Shown here: positions 38,901-53,200 of the stretch, in pieces
Numbering within the stretch: position 1 is the first letter of the stretch
How the letters are laid out: the number at the start of each line of letters is the position of its first letter
Assembly: GCA_014773175.1 (NCBI GenBank)
Contig: VXCM01002506.1
Span: forward strand, 62,001 to 126,000
Origin: Lucifuga dentata
Taxonomy: Eukaryota; Chordata; Actinopteri; Ophidiiformes; Bythitidae
Direction of reading: 5' to 3'
DNA length: 64,000 nt
Notes under the pieces: model-generated
What the model saw: only the letters and a program-made list of their open reading frames with translations
Told to the model about the DNA's origin: nothing
Databases searched by the model: none
Translations under genes and position numbers: made by a program

Positions 38901-41900
38901 TCTAGAATTTCATTGACAGTTCAGTTTTTGAATGTTGCTCAGCTATGGGCCAGGATCTAAATTTAGCTTCAAAGTTAACTCACTAAACCTTTAGGAGACT
39001 AGATGTAAGGTAGTATAGTCTCCTTTGGGCTCCAAACTGCGTAAGAGCCCTCATTGAGAGTATTAACCTATAATGTCCTTATTATTGCCCTGCTCCAGCA
39101 GTGGTTGTCCTACTTGGCCTTCACCTCACCCTGGTTTTCCCAAGGGCCTCTCAGTACAACACAGCCTGTGGCAGAGAGGCCATTCCATGTGTTCCCACCT
39201 CCTCCCCCTGTTGCACTCATCTCCAGGGCTTCCCATTCACATCCAGTTCTTTCCCGTCTGCTCATTTAATAGCCTCAAGGTATTGGCCCTGTTGTTGTAA
39301 TGTTGCTGACATAAATAATTCAAGGAGTGGACACTAGTTTAACTCACTGCTCTGCATTAGATAGATATTATAAGGATCTGCTTTATTTGTCCTAAAAAAA
39401 AAAATAATATTTTTTCACTGGATGAGTTGGACATAGAACTTCTTTGAATTGGCAACAGTTACCAACTTTTAACTGTTATACTGATATATTGTACTCTGTA
39501 GCACAGGAAGAGAGCTTGATCAGGCTGTTGGATGTTTCCACCAGTAAGGTAAAACTACATCAGCTCCTGATTTTTGTTCTGACCAGTAGTTGGATCTGGG
39601 AAGTCTCTAACTTGCAGACTTGCATACATACAGCCAGCTCCACTAGTCGTTTTGGCAGCAGCATGAAGGATTTCAAATGAAGATTGAGCTGCCACAGAGA
39701 ACATTATTTATGCATTGGTAATATTTGTGCCAGAGTGAATATCTTGAACTTCCTACCAAACGATATTAAATCCTTTGAATTTATTCCATTGACTTCTTTG
39801 CTCCCCAAAAACATTAAGTTGATAGATAAATAACATTAGAGGTCCAAAGAAAGTGTTGTTTTTTCATTTTAAGTATAAATAATTTAATCTTGTGATTCTT
39901 TCACACAATATTAGTATAATTAAAATTAATTTCATGCTAAATTATCATTTCTTATTCACAAGAGGCTTAAAAAAATAGGCCACTTCAGTAACGCTTTGAA
40001 TGAGCCAATTTGCAAGTTTGCAGGGGGTCAGGTCGCCGTTTTGGCTGTGACATCTGTATCTGTGATAAAGGCATGGAGTATAACAGTGGTAAATAATGTT
40101 ATTACCTAAAATCAATTTTGTTTCTAACCAGTTATGGATCTTTATCACCCCAGAAAGCAAGACGGAGGCTGAAGTTCAATTTCTTTTCGCAGCAAAGTGA
40201 TTGGCAACTGATTACAAAAATCCTTTTGCACCTTAGGTTGTATTTTCTGTATTTTTGGAAAGTCGACTGAGGATTCAACTAGGATTCACCGGCCTTTATA
40301 CTAATTCAAAACAATATGTAGATGTAGCTGGAAAATATTCTGTGGCAAGACTTTTTCCTAATTGAGAGAAATTTAACCATCTGCACATTTTGCTGTGTAC
40401 GTGTCTCTTCCCTGGCAGTTCAGAGACTCAAAGGTTCTCCTCAGTGTAACTCCTAGTTAAGGGATGAACTCTGTTTTGAGGACACATTTCTGACTTCTGG
40501 TGAGGTCGCTGTGGCCCTAAGGCTTATTATGACACAAACTCATCTGGCTTCTTCACTCAAACGCTTTTGTGTATTTGTGTGCACACAAATACAAGTGTGT
40601 AAATGTAGTAACTGTGTGGCAGTAAGAACACACTGTTCTGACCTGGTTGTGTCCTCATAGATCTTTGTCTGCCTTGCAGACAAGCTGGCCTGACTTTAAA
40701 GAGGAATAATTCGCCGCATACAAATACACAAGTACACACCAAGCCAATACCCACTTATATTCATTATTAGGTAGGTGTAAGAAGGTGGTTAAAGGATTGA
40801 TCACTGATTTTGCATGTTTAAGCCCAATTAATACTATCCTATGTTACTTACAGTCATTTTCCAAAAAATAAAACCATATTTTAGTTTCCTTTAATTCTGC
40901 CAAATTCCCCAATCTTTCAAAATCAAATGTTCAGGTGATACATCCACCTTAAAATCCTGTGCTTCACCTGCTAGCACTTGCGTCCAAATATAGACGGCAC
41001 GGTCAGTTTTAATTTCTCAGTAGAAGCTGCCTTCTTCTGGAACTATATTCCCTGGCAGAGACATACATTGTCTTCCGTGCAGCTCCTTGTTGGACCAGTT
41101 AAATAAAGTAGCTTCAATAGAAAATTTAATCGACATTGTGTTCACAGTGAAGGATTGCTTCTCGAGTCTCAAATTTCTACAAGTCGATTTCAACAGCATA
41201 CTGGAATGAACTGAAACAATGGTTGTCTGGAAGGTAGGAGAAACAGTTGTAATTTTTTAATATGTTTTGAGAAATGGTCGTCAGTAACATAGCGTGTAGG
41301 TGGGTTGCATATGTTGGGCTCAAACATGCGAAACCACTGGTTCTTTAAACGTTTTGCACACCTTCTGGCTCAGAAAATTCAGTTTTCATTAGAAGAGAGG
41401 CTATTAGATTAGTGTCAAGGGTGAGTGATGTTGAACCAAGCCACACACACACACACAAACACCATGCCATCTGCAAATTCAGAAAGGCAACCCCCNTGTC
41501 CCAAACCCCAGACTGAGACCCCCCGTGCCTTTCTCCCTCCCCCCCGTTTCACCCTCCATACCCCATCTCTGCAGCTGACTGGGACCATTGAGTTGTAGTC
41601 TGGAGCAGCTGTCCAGACGGGCTCACCAGTTAGCAGGTGCTGGAGTGGGGGTCTGTTAAGACTGTGGGAACTGCAGTCCAACAGCTGTTTGCTGGTTACC
41701 CAGACAGAGCATGTAGCCAGAAGGCACACTGCTGGGTGCTGTTAGCATGCTTAGCCCTTTCATTTGGGCCCTTTTGATTTGCTGGTGAAGCAGTTACAAC
41801 TGCAACACTGTGTTGTTTCCTTTAACCTTATTTACGTTAAGTGCACAATGTGAGGAAAGAACTCAGTGTTACTTTGAAACAAGATGTTCGTATGTTGAAC

Positions 41901-42309
41901 GAGACAGAAACTATGAGGTTGATGCGTAAAATATACTGAGCTGGCATTTTGGACATTATTATAATGCAAACTGTCAGACTTTTTCCTATGTTATTTCTTG
42001 TTTGGTAAAACAGGTGTGTGGAGGTAGTAATTTTAAAATTGAATGTCCTTCGAGAACTTTCCTTCAAATGTCTCCTTCAAACAAAAGTAGCTGATTATAA
42101 TATAAATAATATTAAAGACTGATCATAGTATGTTTTAAATCATCAAACAAGACTACCTGGTTCTAATGATGACAGGAAGGCACAGACTGCCCCATGTGCT
42201 CAGGGCGTGCACACACACACACAATACACCAGTAAGAGAACCCTCTAGTGGCTTCATTAATCCAGGCTCTGTCAGGGAAACCAGAGAAGTCACCATGGTC
42301 TTGTTCTCC

Positions 42310-42358
<49 letters not shown>

Positions 42359-45300
42359 NNNNNNNNNNNCCCCCCCTCAGCAGAGGTAAACAGACATGAA
42401 GGATGAGTTTTAAACCCTCCTGTGACCGTACCCTCACTGTTTTTCTCACTGCTTCCAGAAAAACAAGTACCGTCTTTGATCTGAGTGGGGTGCTTTGCTC
42501 CCCTCAAAGAAAGATGGAAAGGGTCTATTTAGGGACAAAAGACTACTAAATGTCCCCTCCTCCTGCTGTGGTTCTGCTGTTGTGTCACTGCAGAGTTTGG
42601 TCTGAGAAAAGCTTCGCCTGTGCCTCGCTGTCAAAATGGAGAATCCATTTATTGTCATACCATCTCCACTAGTGTGTTCATGCTATCTCTGTCTCACACA
42701 GTCTCCCTTTCTTTTTCCTTACGACTGCAAAGTGTCAACATCCCCACCCCACCCCCCAACTCCTTTCCTCCATCTCTCCCTAGCACCCTCTCTCTCTCTC
42801 TCCCTCCCTTTTCTGTCACCCTGCCTTTCATTTGACGCAATGAGGAGAGGGGAGTCATTTAATTCTTGGCTACCTGCCCATTCTATGATGACAGCCAGTC
42901 TCATTATCAGGAGTTCATCTTGTGCTTATTTCTGCTTCAGCTTTAGCAAGCCGGCATCACAGAGCTTCTCCTATTTTTGTCGTTTGGTTTTTCTTGTTTA
43001 GCGCTGGCATGCTTGGCGTTTGCAGATTTTTGTTGTTCTTATTTCGATTAAGTCCAGGCACTGTTGGGCTGTGTGCAGAGAGCATGACTGCACCTGCACT
43101 CACAGGCGTGCACATAAATACACACAATCAGCCAGTCTTGCTCCCTGTTGGAAGCATGAGGAACCAGAGAGGGACCTTTTGTTTTTATTTCTGTCCCTAT
43201 TCATTTGCAAAGCGTGCTCGGAGGCTGCCTTCCTAATTGCATCAGGAATAAAAGCAACAATGCATTACCGACCAATCAGTGCATCAAAAGAGTGGAAATA
43301 ATTATCTCCCTTTTTTTTTTTTCGTGTTCAGCTTGCTTTAGTCTTTACCCCCACCACCGCTACTTTGTCTTGAGTCAGTAAAACCTTTCTGTGGGAATGT
43401 CTGTGCAACAGTCACAGCAGGTTGAGGTGAAAGGGGGGAAAAAAGAGTGTTTTTTTTGTCCTGACATCATACTCCCGTATTGTATTATATGTTGACACTG
43501 CAGTAAATGCCTGCACACATTGCACATACAATAGCTCTGCATTTGCAGACATTAAAGCTGCAGTCCAGGCAGCCAGTAGCAGCAGTATTTTGGCACTGAG
43601 TTTTTGTCGGCGCATTTTGTAGCTGCAGCAGAAATACAGAGAGAATATCTGCCGTTCTTTATCCCTGCTCAGGTGTTTATCCACTCCTTCTTTGTCCCTG
43701 ACTGACCCCTTTTTCTACCACAGACAACACAAACTCTCCTCTTGCTTTTTTTTTTGTTTTTTTTTTAATTATTTTGGTTCATACTGTCTGTGGCAGCAGT
43801 GATGAAAACAATGCCCTGCTTTCCAGACTTTGATTAATTTATCCGACAGCCTCTTTCTGCGCTCTTCAGGAAATAGAACGTGTAAGGGAGCCTGTGAGAC
43901 AAAGAGAGAGGAAGAGGGGATGAGGGGTCGGGGACAACCAAATGAAATGTTCTCAGACGCTGCAGCCTCTGAGCTTCTTGGCAACGTTTCAGCTCTGATA
44001 AAATGGCGCCCCTTTTTGCTTGGCAAGCTAGTATTGGCAGAGCTGGTACTAAACAGATAGAAGATGACATCAGTAGGTTTGAATTGCTGTTGCCATCATG
44101 TTTTCTCTCTGGGTGTAGAAAATTAAACACCCATGAGCCACTGAGAGCTTGCACTGACCGGTTGTTTTTGTTTTCATTTATTCTTTCACTCACAGTTTAA
44201 CTGGACGGTCAGCAGGATTTGCATTGAATCAATGGATGTGACATTGTGCCAAACCAGCCTCAACGGAACACAAGCTCCAGAACAGATCAATTTACGTAGA
44301 CAACTGTTTTGGAATAAAACGTCATTCACTGGTGCAAACAAAGACATTTAATAGCTTTGAAATGTTTTATTAATTGAAATAAAATCTATAAAGCGGGTCC
44401 TTCCTATAACAATGATGTGCTGCATGTCTGTGTCAGACATGGAAGAGGAAGTAATTAAACAATTGGGATCCCTTTTACACATCTGTTCAGTGAATCGCTC
44501 TGCATATCATGCAGAGTCATTCTCCATTTCATGACAAGCCATGAGGCTCGTACCTCATGAAGCATAAGATGGTAATGATGAAGCTTATATGAGCTAACAA
44601 CTTTAATTCTACATAACTGTACAATAACATTTACTAAATAAAATATGTAGTTGGACCATCCCTAGTAATGAATGTTATTATTTGGTCCCCTGCATAGTAA
44701 ATGGTTGTAAACACAGAACTATAGCACCTCTGATCTGTCCTTACAGTTTTATGGTAAAGTCATAAATACAATGATAAGGTCATTGACTTTTGAAATGGAG
44801 TTTGTTTTGATCTCTTGTATCATTTACACTGCGTAAGCCATAGAAATTAAAAATATTCTCCAGAACAGAAAGAATCTATTTTTTCTAGTGACTATTACAG
44901 GTGTTCTTTGTGCTAAATGTCTCTCTGTGCTAAACTGAATTCTGAGTCAGCTGAATATCTGACAGAAAGGTCCTACATGATTTGATGGATTGTTGCATTT
45001 CAAAGGTTTTAATTTATCATATGGAATATATGTCAGATGTTTCACCTGAGTGAGTTTTGCATTGGAAGTTTGTGCGGACTTTTCCAGCCTGCATTACGTT
45101 GGGAATTTATTGTGCAAATTCATATGTGGTTTGTTTTTAAATTTGAACAAATTCTAACTTTCCCCTCAAATAGTTGGCACTGTTATAATGCACGGAATCA
45201 TATTTGCCATGTTGTCTTATTAGTTTCTCTCTGTGTGGAACTGATTGTAGGCTCAGGTTTGAGAGAGAGAGAGTGTGTTAGAGCCATCAGTCTGACGACC

Positions 45301-47259
45301 ATGTACGATAAGGCAGCCTGGAGAGTGGAGATAAGTGTGTTGAGGTGAAAATTGCATGCGGAGGCACTCTGTGGTGTGTTGCGCAGCATCTTAAAGCCAC
45401 ATATCTGCCTGCATTTTTGTTTGTGTCCACACAGGAAATGGACATTTTCTTAGTGTAACAGGATTGTTTTGATTACCAGGTCTCTATCTCATGATGGATA
45501 ACTGCTAGCGGTTCTGGAAATCACTGTAACAATCTGATGGAAGCTAATGGCATAATAAAAGAGTAATAGAAGGTAAGGTAGCTTAATTTCCAAACAGGCT
45601 AATGTTTTACAAACATGGTTTGGCTCTGTTAGGCTTTGAAAAGAAAGACTTGTGTTCAGTGGGTATGTATATTTTCAGAGGAATTTCAACATCTGGATAA
45701 GAATTCTTTACATGCAGTGTCATATCTAATTTTACTATTTTACTATTTACTGTAACCTTTGCTGGATGTTGGAAACGAACCAAACCTCGATAATATTTAG
45801 ATTTTATGCACATTCTGACTTTTTTATTAGTACACCCTCTCTTTCCTTTGTCCTTCAAAGTTGCTGAATGAATTTCTTCCTTAATACACTTTGTTGGCCT
45901 GCGACTTGCTGAGAGATGCAGCAGGAGTTCTCATTGGTTTTCTAGCCCATTACACAAGAATGGCCGAGTGGTTAGGAAGTTTGCATGCTGGATCGATAGC
46001 CTCCCTGCTCTCACCCACCAGCATTAATAAGATCATTGATTAGCTGCCTTGCACTGATTGATTACCCCTTTATAGCATTGAATCAGTCTATTATTAGTGC
46101 ACTCTCTGATGGGATGCTTTTGTGATTAATGAAATTGCTTTTGTGTGATACTATGTTGATTAGAGAATTGTTGGAAAAGCTTGGTTTTGGTTGCTTGCTA
46201 TTTTGCTTAAAGGGCATTAAGTAATAGGGCAAGATTTACATAGCACACAATGAAATACATACACCCATATACATACACATATACTGGATGTGTAGAAGAG
46301 CGAGAGAGAGATGATGTATGTGTAGACATACACATATACTGGATGTGTAGAAGAGAGAGAGAGAGGGGGGTCCATGGTGGTTCCACAGTACCATGAGGTT
46401 GGAGGAGGTGCAGGTCCGGCGGAGCAAAGGGAGTGATAGATGAGAAGCAGTCCTGGTTTCATTCCAATAAATGAGCAGCGTTCCACTTGGGCTTCCCTTC
46501 ACAGTCGCAGCCAGTGAAGCTACGATGGAGACGGATGGGCCTCTCACTGCTGGATGTTAGAGGGGAGCACAGGCGAGAGAGGGAGAAATTAAAGGCTAAG
46601 GGAGGAAGAGATGGAGAATGAGAAAGAGCAAGCAAAGGGGGGGTTAGAGAAGATATCAGGGGAGTTGAAAGCAGCTTGAGAATGAGGAGGAAGTAAGAGT
46701 AATGTAAGAGAGGTAAAGAGTGGAGAGGAAATGCTTTGGAAAGACAAACTTGATGAATCTGTAAAATGCAGACAGGCAGTTGAGTGAGTAATGAGGAGAG
46801 GAGGTGGGAAGGATTGCGGGGAAAAAAAGAAGGCAAAGCTCCATCTTCCTGTTTCTTTTTGGCTGACTGCACCAGGGCATGGATACATGGATATGTCATA
46901 GAGGATGTGACATGCCATGCTTGGCTGTGCATTCTGATTATGTGTTGGATTGTGAAGCATGCAGGAGTGTGACCATCTCATCCCAAGTCTGATAGCTTAC
47001 ATTAACCAACCAGGAAGGTAGAATTGGACCAGGAAACTTAAGGGAGCTGCATTACATGATGTTACTTAGTCTAACCTAATGTACTTTTTTCTCTGTTCTT
47101 CTCTCCCATTTCTTTCATCTGTTTTCCCCCTTGCTGTTTTTCATATTGCCTTTAGTGCTTATACCATTTTTTTTCATCTCCTGCATTTCTCCATCTCATT
47201 CACTCAAAGCCTGTTCTTTTATTATTCATTTCTGTACACGGCCTCTGATTCTCACTTTT

Positions 47260-47298
<39 letters not shown>

Positions 47299-50200
47299 TT
47301 CTCTCTTTAGACCTATTCCTCCAGAGTGGCCCTGGTGCCCAGAATGAGACCTCCCACTGGGGAGCTTCTGTACCAGTTGAGAGCTCCAGTGCCAACACCT
47401 GGGACAAAGTGATTATTGACAGGAGCGACACCGAAGCCTGGCCCTCCATCAACCACAATAGTGAACCCATCCGCCCTGCAGCACCAGAATGTCCCTTGGG
47501 TTCAGCTAACTCCAACCCAGACACCAGTGCTGTCACTCCCACCAGTAATAGTAGTAGTTTTCTGAGTATGGCCACAGGTGCCGCAGGCCAGCAGGCCCAC
47601 TATTCCTCTCTTAAAGCTAATGGTAATATGATGACAGGGCCTGGGGCAGCCACCACTATAACTGGTAACAGAAGCTGGGGATCAGATGGGAAACAAGATG
47701 GTATGAATGGTGGCCGAGGAGGGGCGCCTAATAGCTGGGGCTCTCACAATTTTAACTTGAACCTCAATCCCAATGCCAACCCATCAGCTTGGCCTGTTTT
47801 GGGCCATGAGGGTGGTGGGGGTGGTATGGGCTCAAATGGGGTGCCCAGCTCCTCATCTCTCCCGCCAGGTATCAATGGCAATGGCAACATGGGAAACGGG
47901 AACCTGGGAGGAGGGGATACAGATAGAGGAGGTTGGGGTGGCATGCTGAGTCCCAATGAGAATGATCAGCAGCATCCCTCCTCCAACTCAAAGTTGTGTT
48001 TCAATATGGAACCTGCTAACCTTAACACTGACGGACCAAACCACACTAAGCATCAGGAGCCTATGAGCCCTATCCATGGCTTGCCTGGCTGGGGAGGCCA
48101 GTCGCCCACTGAATCATCCCAGCTCAATGGGGATACAACAGGCAGCTCTGTATGGGGAAATATGGAAACCAAGGCAGCTGACTCCCCCAAGGACACAGGC
48201 TGGGACTCAACTCCCTCTGGAAGCCTTTCTGCTTGGGGCCGCCAAGGCAGTGGTGGTGGAAGTNAGGCTGGGACTCAACTCCCTCTGGAAGCCTTTCTGC
48301 TTGGGGCCGCCAAGGCAGTGGTGGTGGAAGTAGTGGAAGTGGTGGCTGGGGTGACTGGGGGAAATCATCTGGAGCTGGAGATGGATCAAAAGGCTGGGAC
48401 TCTGTTGATGCTGGTAGTTCTGGTTCAGGCCAGGAGCAGCAGCTCAGCTCCTGGGGCCAGCAGGCAGCCCCAGCAAGCGAGGGCAGTGGTGATAGCACTG
48501 AAGGTCGAGCCCATCAGAGAGACAGGTCATCAAGCATGGAATTTACTCCTCCGCTACCACGGCAGGACCTGGACCCAAGGGTGCTGAGTAACACAGGCTG
48601 GGGACAGACCCCCATTCGACAGCACACTGTATGGGAGATGGAAGAAGCTAGCTCTGATGATGGGAAGAGCAATAGCAGCTCAGACACCTTAGGGGGTTCC
48701 AGCTTGAATGGTGGACCCTCATCCAGTAATGGAGGTACCGTCAACCCCAGCATTGGACCCAACCAAAGGCCTGGATCTGGAGGGAAGAGTGATGGTGAAG
48801 GATTCTCATCTTTTGGCTGGGGAGTCCCTCCACCTCAGTCAGTCCAGACATCAGGATGGGGTGACCCCCCACAGCCACTCAGCAAGGCCCCAAATGGCAC
48901 TAGCAGTGGCTGGGCAGAGCCTTTGTCTACCAGTGGTCCTAAAAGTGGGGGCCCACAATCCTGGGGTTCTGAGGACAAGTCACCCAGCTGGGATGATAGT
49001 CTGACTAAAGGCCAGCCTACTAACTGGGGAGAGGGCCCCAAAAGCTCCCATGGCTGGGGAAATAGTAGTGGAGGCTCCAATGGCTCCAGCACAGGGGAGT
49101 GGGGAGAGACAGAGGTTAAGAACAGTGGTTCCTCCAGTAGCATGTGGGAAGGAGAGGGAGGCAATGGAGGAGGAAGTGGTGGATGGAAGGAAAGCCCCAG
49201 CCGAGGAAATGGAGGGGGTGGATGGGGGAAGCCTACCCCTCCTGTCAGTGCAAGTAGCTGGGGGGAGAATTCACGTGCCAATGGCCCAACGTCAGGAGGA
49301 TGGAGCTCTTCTAAGCCCCAGGAAAGTAGCAGCAGTAGCACTGGGAGTGGAGGAGGTGGCAGCATCGGTTCCTGGGGTGGTGCTGGTTCTGTGAAGCAGA
49401 ACACCCCTGGCTGGGGCAGTGTCAGCAAACATGACCAGGGCATGGAGTCCACGGGCTGGGAGGAGCCCTCCCCTCCCTCCATCCGCAGAAAGATGGAGAT
49501 TGATGATGGAACATCCACCTGGGGTGATCCTACCACCTTCAAGAAGACTGTCAACATGTGGGACCGCAACAATCCCAGTAACCCAGGAAATGGTGGCCCA
49601 CCTCCTATTAAGAATGGTGGAATGATGATATCCAACAATAACAATCACTCTGTCGGCCCTGGCAACAACAATCATCATCACACCCACCACATGCACCATC
49701 ACCCCCATCATGGCCAGCCCCCAAATCACCTGCAACATCATGGCAACAACAATGGGTCACCCAATACTGCCTCCCCACCTCAGGGTGGGGGGGCCCAGGT
49801 TAGACCACCCTTCGCCAACCCAGGTAAGTAACACAGTATAACTTCACTGTTATATAAAAACCTCATATTTTATATATAGGTACATATATTTTACCTGAAG
49901 TTTACTTGAAGTTTTCCTCAAAGTGCTGAGGAATGTTGTATCTAATGGCTACACATCTTATTCAAAAGATACTGTTCTGAAATCGCAAATGTGTGGAGCA
50001 TATCTCCTTAAAGCTGTAAAGCTTGAGGGTTGTTTTTTAATCCAATGCTTTTATCTGATAGTAACGCTATTATTTATCAAACGGTATTACTTTTTACAGC
50101 CAGCCCTAATAATAAAACTGTATGAAGAAGGCTAAGTGGAGAGTTGTTTTTCATTCAACAACAGATAAAATGTCTAAATTAGTACTAAAAGCATTGTCGG

Positions 50201-53200
50201 CAAGGATAGTTATTGCATGCAAGAATTTTTTTTTTTTTTTTTTTTTNTTTTTTTTTTTTTTTTTTTATAAATAATTCCTCACATTGATTATCAAGCAGAT
50301 AGCCTCAGAGGCATTGAGGTTCTGTTTATGGCCATGCATACATAAAAGTCCACAAGCTTAAGGTAGCACTGTAGGCACTTTAAATAAGTCCTTGTGATGA
50401 CAAAGCCCAGGCATATAGATATGACAGCATTTTAATGCCCACTGCTCTGTTCTTGTTTTATGATTATGAATGAGTCTATTGCCCCCTACTGTTTGCCATT
50501 GGTAATGCACCTTTCAGTGAACCTCATGGCCAATATTGAGACACACCAGCATTATAAACACCCCAGGCTCCTTTGTGAAGATCAGAAAGAGACTGATAAG
50601 TGAGAAGGCATAAAGAGACACAGAGTGGAAGATTGAATAAGAAGGCTGTATGCAAGCCAGACGTTAAACTGGCGCACACCAGCTGGCATGAGCTGCTGCT
50701 TTCATCCAACTCCTTCTCCTTTCTGCATACACACACACGCCTCCTGGCAGGCCAGACTGGGCTGGTCGAGGCTGCTGCTCAGATGAGGATGCCATGAAAA
50801 GCCTCTCCATGTAGACAGCGTGGCAGCACTTCAATGACTAGCCCACTGTTACACTGCCTCTCTGAAATACATTTCACTGTAGCTTATCATGAGCACCTGA
50901 AAAGACAATGTGAGAAAAAAAAATTGCTTTGGATAAGAAAGGGATTTCAGTAATTTCATACAGCTCAATGGGTTTGTTTTGTTTTGATTGTCATAGTTTT
51001 AGCTAAAAGATGAATTATATTTATTCTGGAAGTTAAGATCTGTTATGAATGAACTTAAAGATCTCACTGAATGCTAAATGTTTCCATATACATCTCAGAT
51101 TTGGAAATCTTTCCCTCCCTGCCTTAGTAATCAGGAGGATCATTTTATTTCTGAGTGTTCTAAGATTAGAGGTGTAAGGCATATGTATATATGGCTAATT
51201 GGTTTGTTCTTCATCTCTAGCTTCAAGTCATGCTAGTAATTAAATGTAGCTCCTGTATTATTTCTTATCCCAGGTTGGGGAGAGCTTCCCAGTGTTCAGC
51301 CCAAGTCAGAACCTGCCTGGGGAGAGCCAGCAGCTCCATCATCTGCTGTGGACAATGGCACCTCTGCCTGGGGCAAGCCTCCAGGGGGCGTCGGAGGATG
51401 GAGTGATGGGGGCCATGAGCCTTCTGGACCCTATGGCAGGGCCAACGGTCCCCAAGGTCCTGCACCCTGCAAGCCAGGTAACATCGATAGATGGACAGAA
51501 AATGCAGATACAGTGATGCATAATGGCATCTGTAGGAAATTAAAATAGCATGGCATAGGAATTTTAGCAAAATACATGAATATCTTCAGGCTCATTAGCT
51601 GGTGATCAGTTTACATTGCTGAGGCTCCTTAGATGTTTGGTGCTATAATAATGCAGAAAACCGCTACACAGAGCACATGACAATTTTAAATTAGTTTTCA
51701 GTTTCCAAGTACCTCACGAAAATTGCAAAGCTACCAGGGTTTTGTGGTATAGACTGCATGGTATTTGAAAGATCTATACAAAGTATAGATTGTTCCTGCT
51801 TCATCTTGTTGATTGTTACCTTAAATATTTGTTCACCTTGTGCCCAGTACAATACCACCTCCTACATCAACCAAAAGTGTGATTGTCAGTAACACCTAGT
51901 CTGTGTGTGGTTAACAAGAACAGGAGGTTTCTTCAGACATGTCTCCATTTTTGTCAATTCTGAAAGCTTTTTAATGCTGCTGGAGTGTTGAGATTAAAGC
52001 AGTTCCACACCTCAGTAGATCTTGGTTATTTGTGCTGTTGGTTTGAAAATAGCGGAAATGAATGACAACACTGGCACAATAAAGAAATGAATGACAACAC
52101 TGGCACCAAGTGATCAGGTTGAAAATTACCGTCTGCTCACTCACTGAAATGGTTTGTGTCCTAAAGGCACAGATAAGATTCACAGATACTAAAATACTAC
52201 AACAACAAGCTCATGCATTTCTCATTATTTGCTGATCTTTAAATTTTCTTCTCCCACCTCTTTCTCAGGCCCCAAACCTATGCAAGATAACTGGGGAAGT
52301 GGAGGGGAGGACATGGGCATGTCTACTGGCCAATGGGACACTGAAGATGGGGACATGTGGAGTAGCCCCACCTCCCAGGAGAGCAGCTCCTCTTGCAATT
52401 CCTGGGGAAATGGACCCAAGAAGTGTCCAAGCAAGGTCACACACACACACACACACTTCACTTTCCTTTTGTCATAAACATTCTGGCATATGTTAATGAT
52501 GGGAGTTATTATCAGACTCCTTGGATGTGAGACATTTATTTTGCGATTCAAATGAATTCAAGTTCTTGCTTGTGTTTTAATTAGGGGAAGATGGGCAACA
52601 AGCCAGACGAGGCCTGGATCATGAACCGTCTCATCAAACAGCTCACTGATATGGGCTTTCCGGTATGAGAGGCAACACGTATTTTAAACAGAAGTTCCAA
52701 ATAAACATTAAATATAAAATATAAAAGCTATCTAAATTTTAGAAAATCATTACATTATAAATAAGACATCATAACTTGGACATTTCTGAGCCATGGTCAC
52801 TGATCAGTCTGTGTTGTCTGTGTGTTTCAGAGAGACCCTGCTGAGGAGGCTTTGAGGAGCAACAACATGAATCTGGACCAGGCCATGAGTAAGTTCACCA
52901 AATTTGTTGTGTAGCATGTGTGTAATTTTGGTGTATATTTCAAAAACTGCAGCTGTTGGGCTTTCAAACAAATCAGTTAATTCATAATTCATTCATTTAA
53001 TTCATATACCAACCCAAGCTTGTGTCATACTGAGTTAAATACTAATAAATGCAAACTTTTTTTACTTACTGTTACTCTAGGGAAGATCAAATATTTAGCA
53101 CTACAGTCGGGCCAAAGCATAGACCTGAGATGAATTTTACCCTTTGGTTTTGTCATACTGTACAGTGTTTTGGGTCTAGATGCTTCGTTAACCCCTCTTT

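Larger units (their letters stand above)
37957..47310 (+). other. tnrc6c: tnrc6c intron 4 (9.4 kb)
   Basis: The intron contains TTAA-flanked element copy D (40.8 kb), N gaps at 41,496 and 42,359-42,369, a TC microsatellite, and non-repetitive AT-rich blocks. No coding exon with family similarity is seen. It ends in a TC repeat and TCTCTTTAG before exon 5. Confidence 0.6.

Noticed and set aside
46459..46932. Minus-strand 157-codon frame in intron 4
   Set aside because: It lies in purine-rich sequence, is Ser/Leu/Pro-biased, and shows no domain or splice structure.
47079..47310. Upstream extension of the exon 5 frame through TTT/CTC-rich sequence
   Set aside because: It is intronic polypyrimidine sequence before the acceptor at 47,310. 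Exon 4 phase requires entry at 47,311.
48233..48331. Real tandem duplication of a GW motif in exon 5
   Set aside because: The copies are exact, separated by an N, out of frame, and the same pattern occurs at other Ns; assembly artefact is far more likely.
48835..49644. Long minus-strand open frame (269 codons) opposite exon 5
   Set aside because: It is the shadow of the Gly/Ser/Pro-rich GW coding strand, which lacks codons that read as stops on the other strand. No recognisable protein.
52055..52110. Two 29-bp tandem copies in intron 6 as a functional motif
   Set aside because: A simple short tandem duplication with no nearby splice signal; recorded only as minor.
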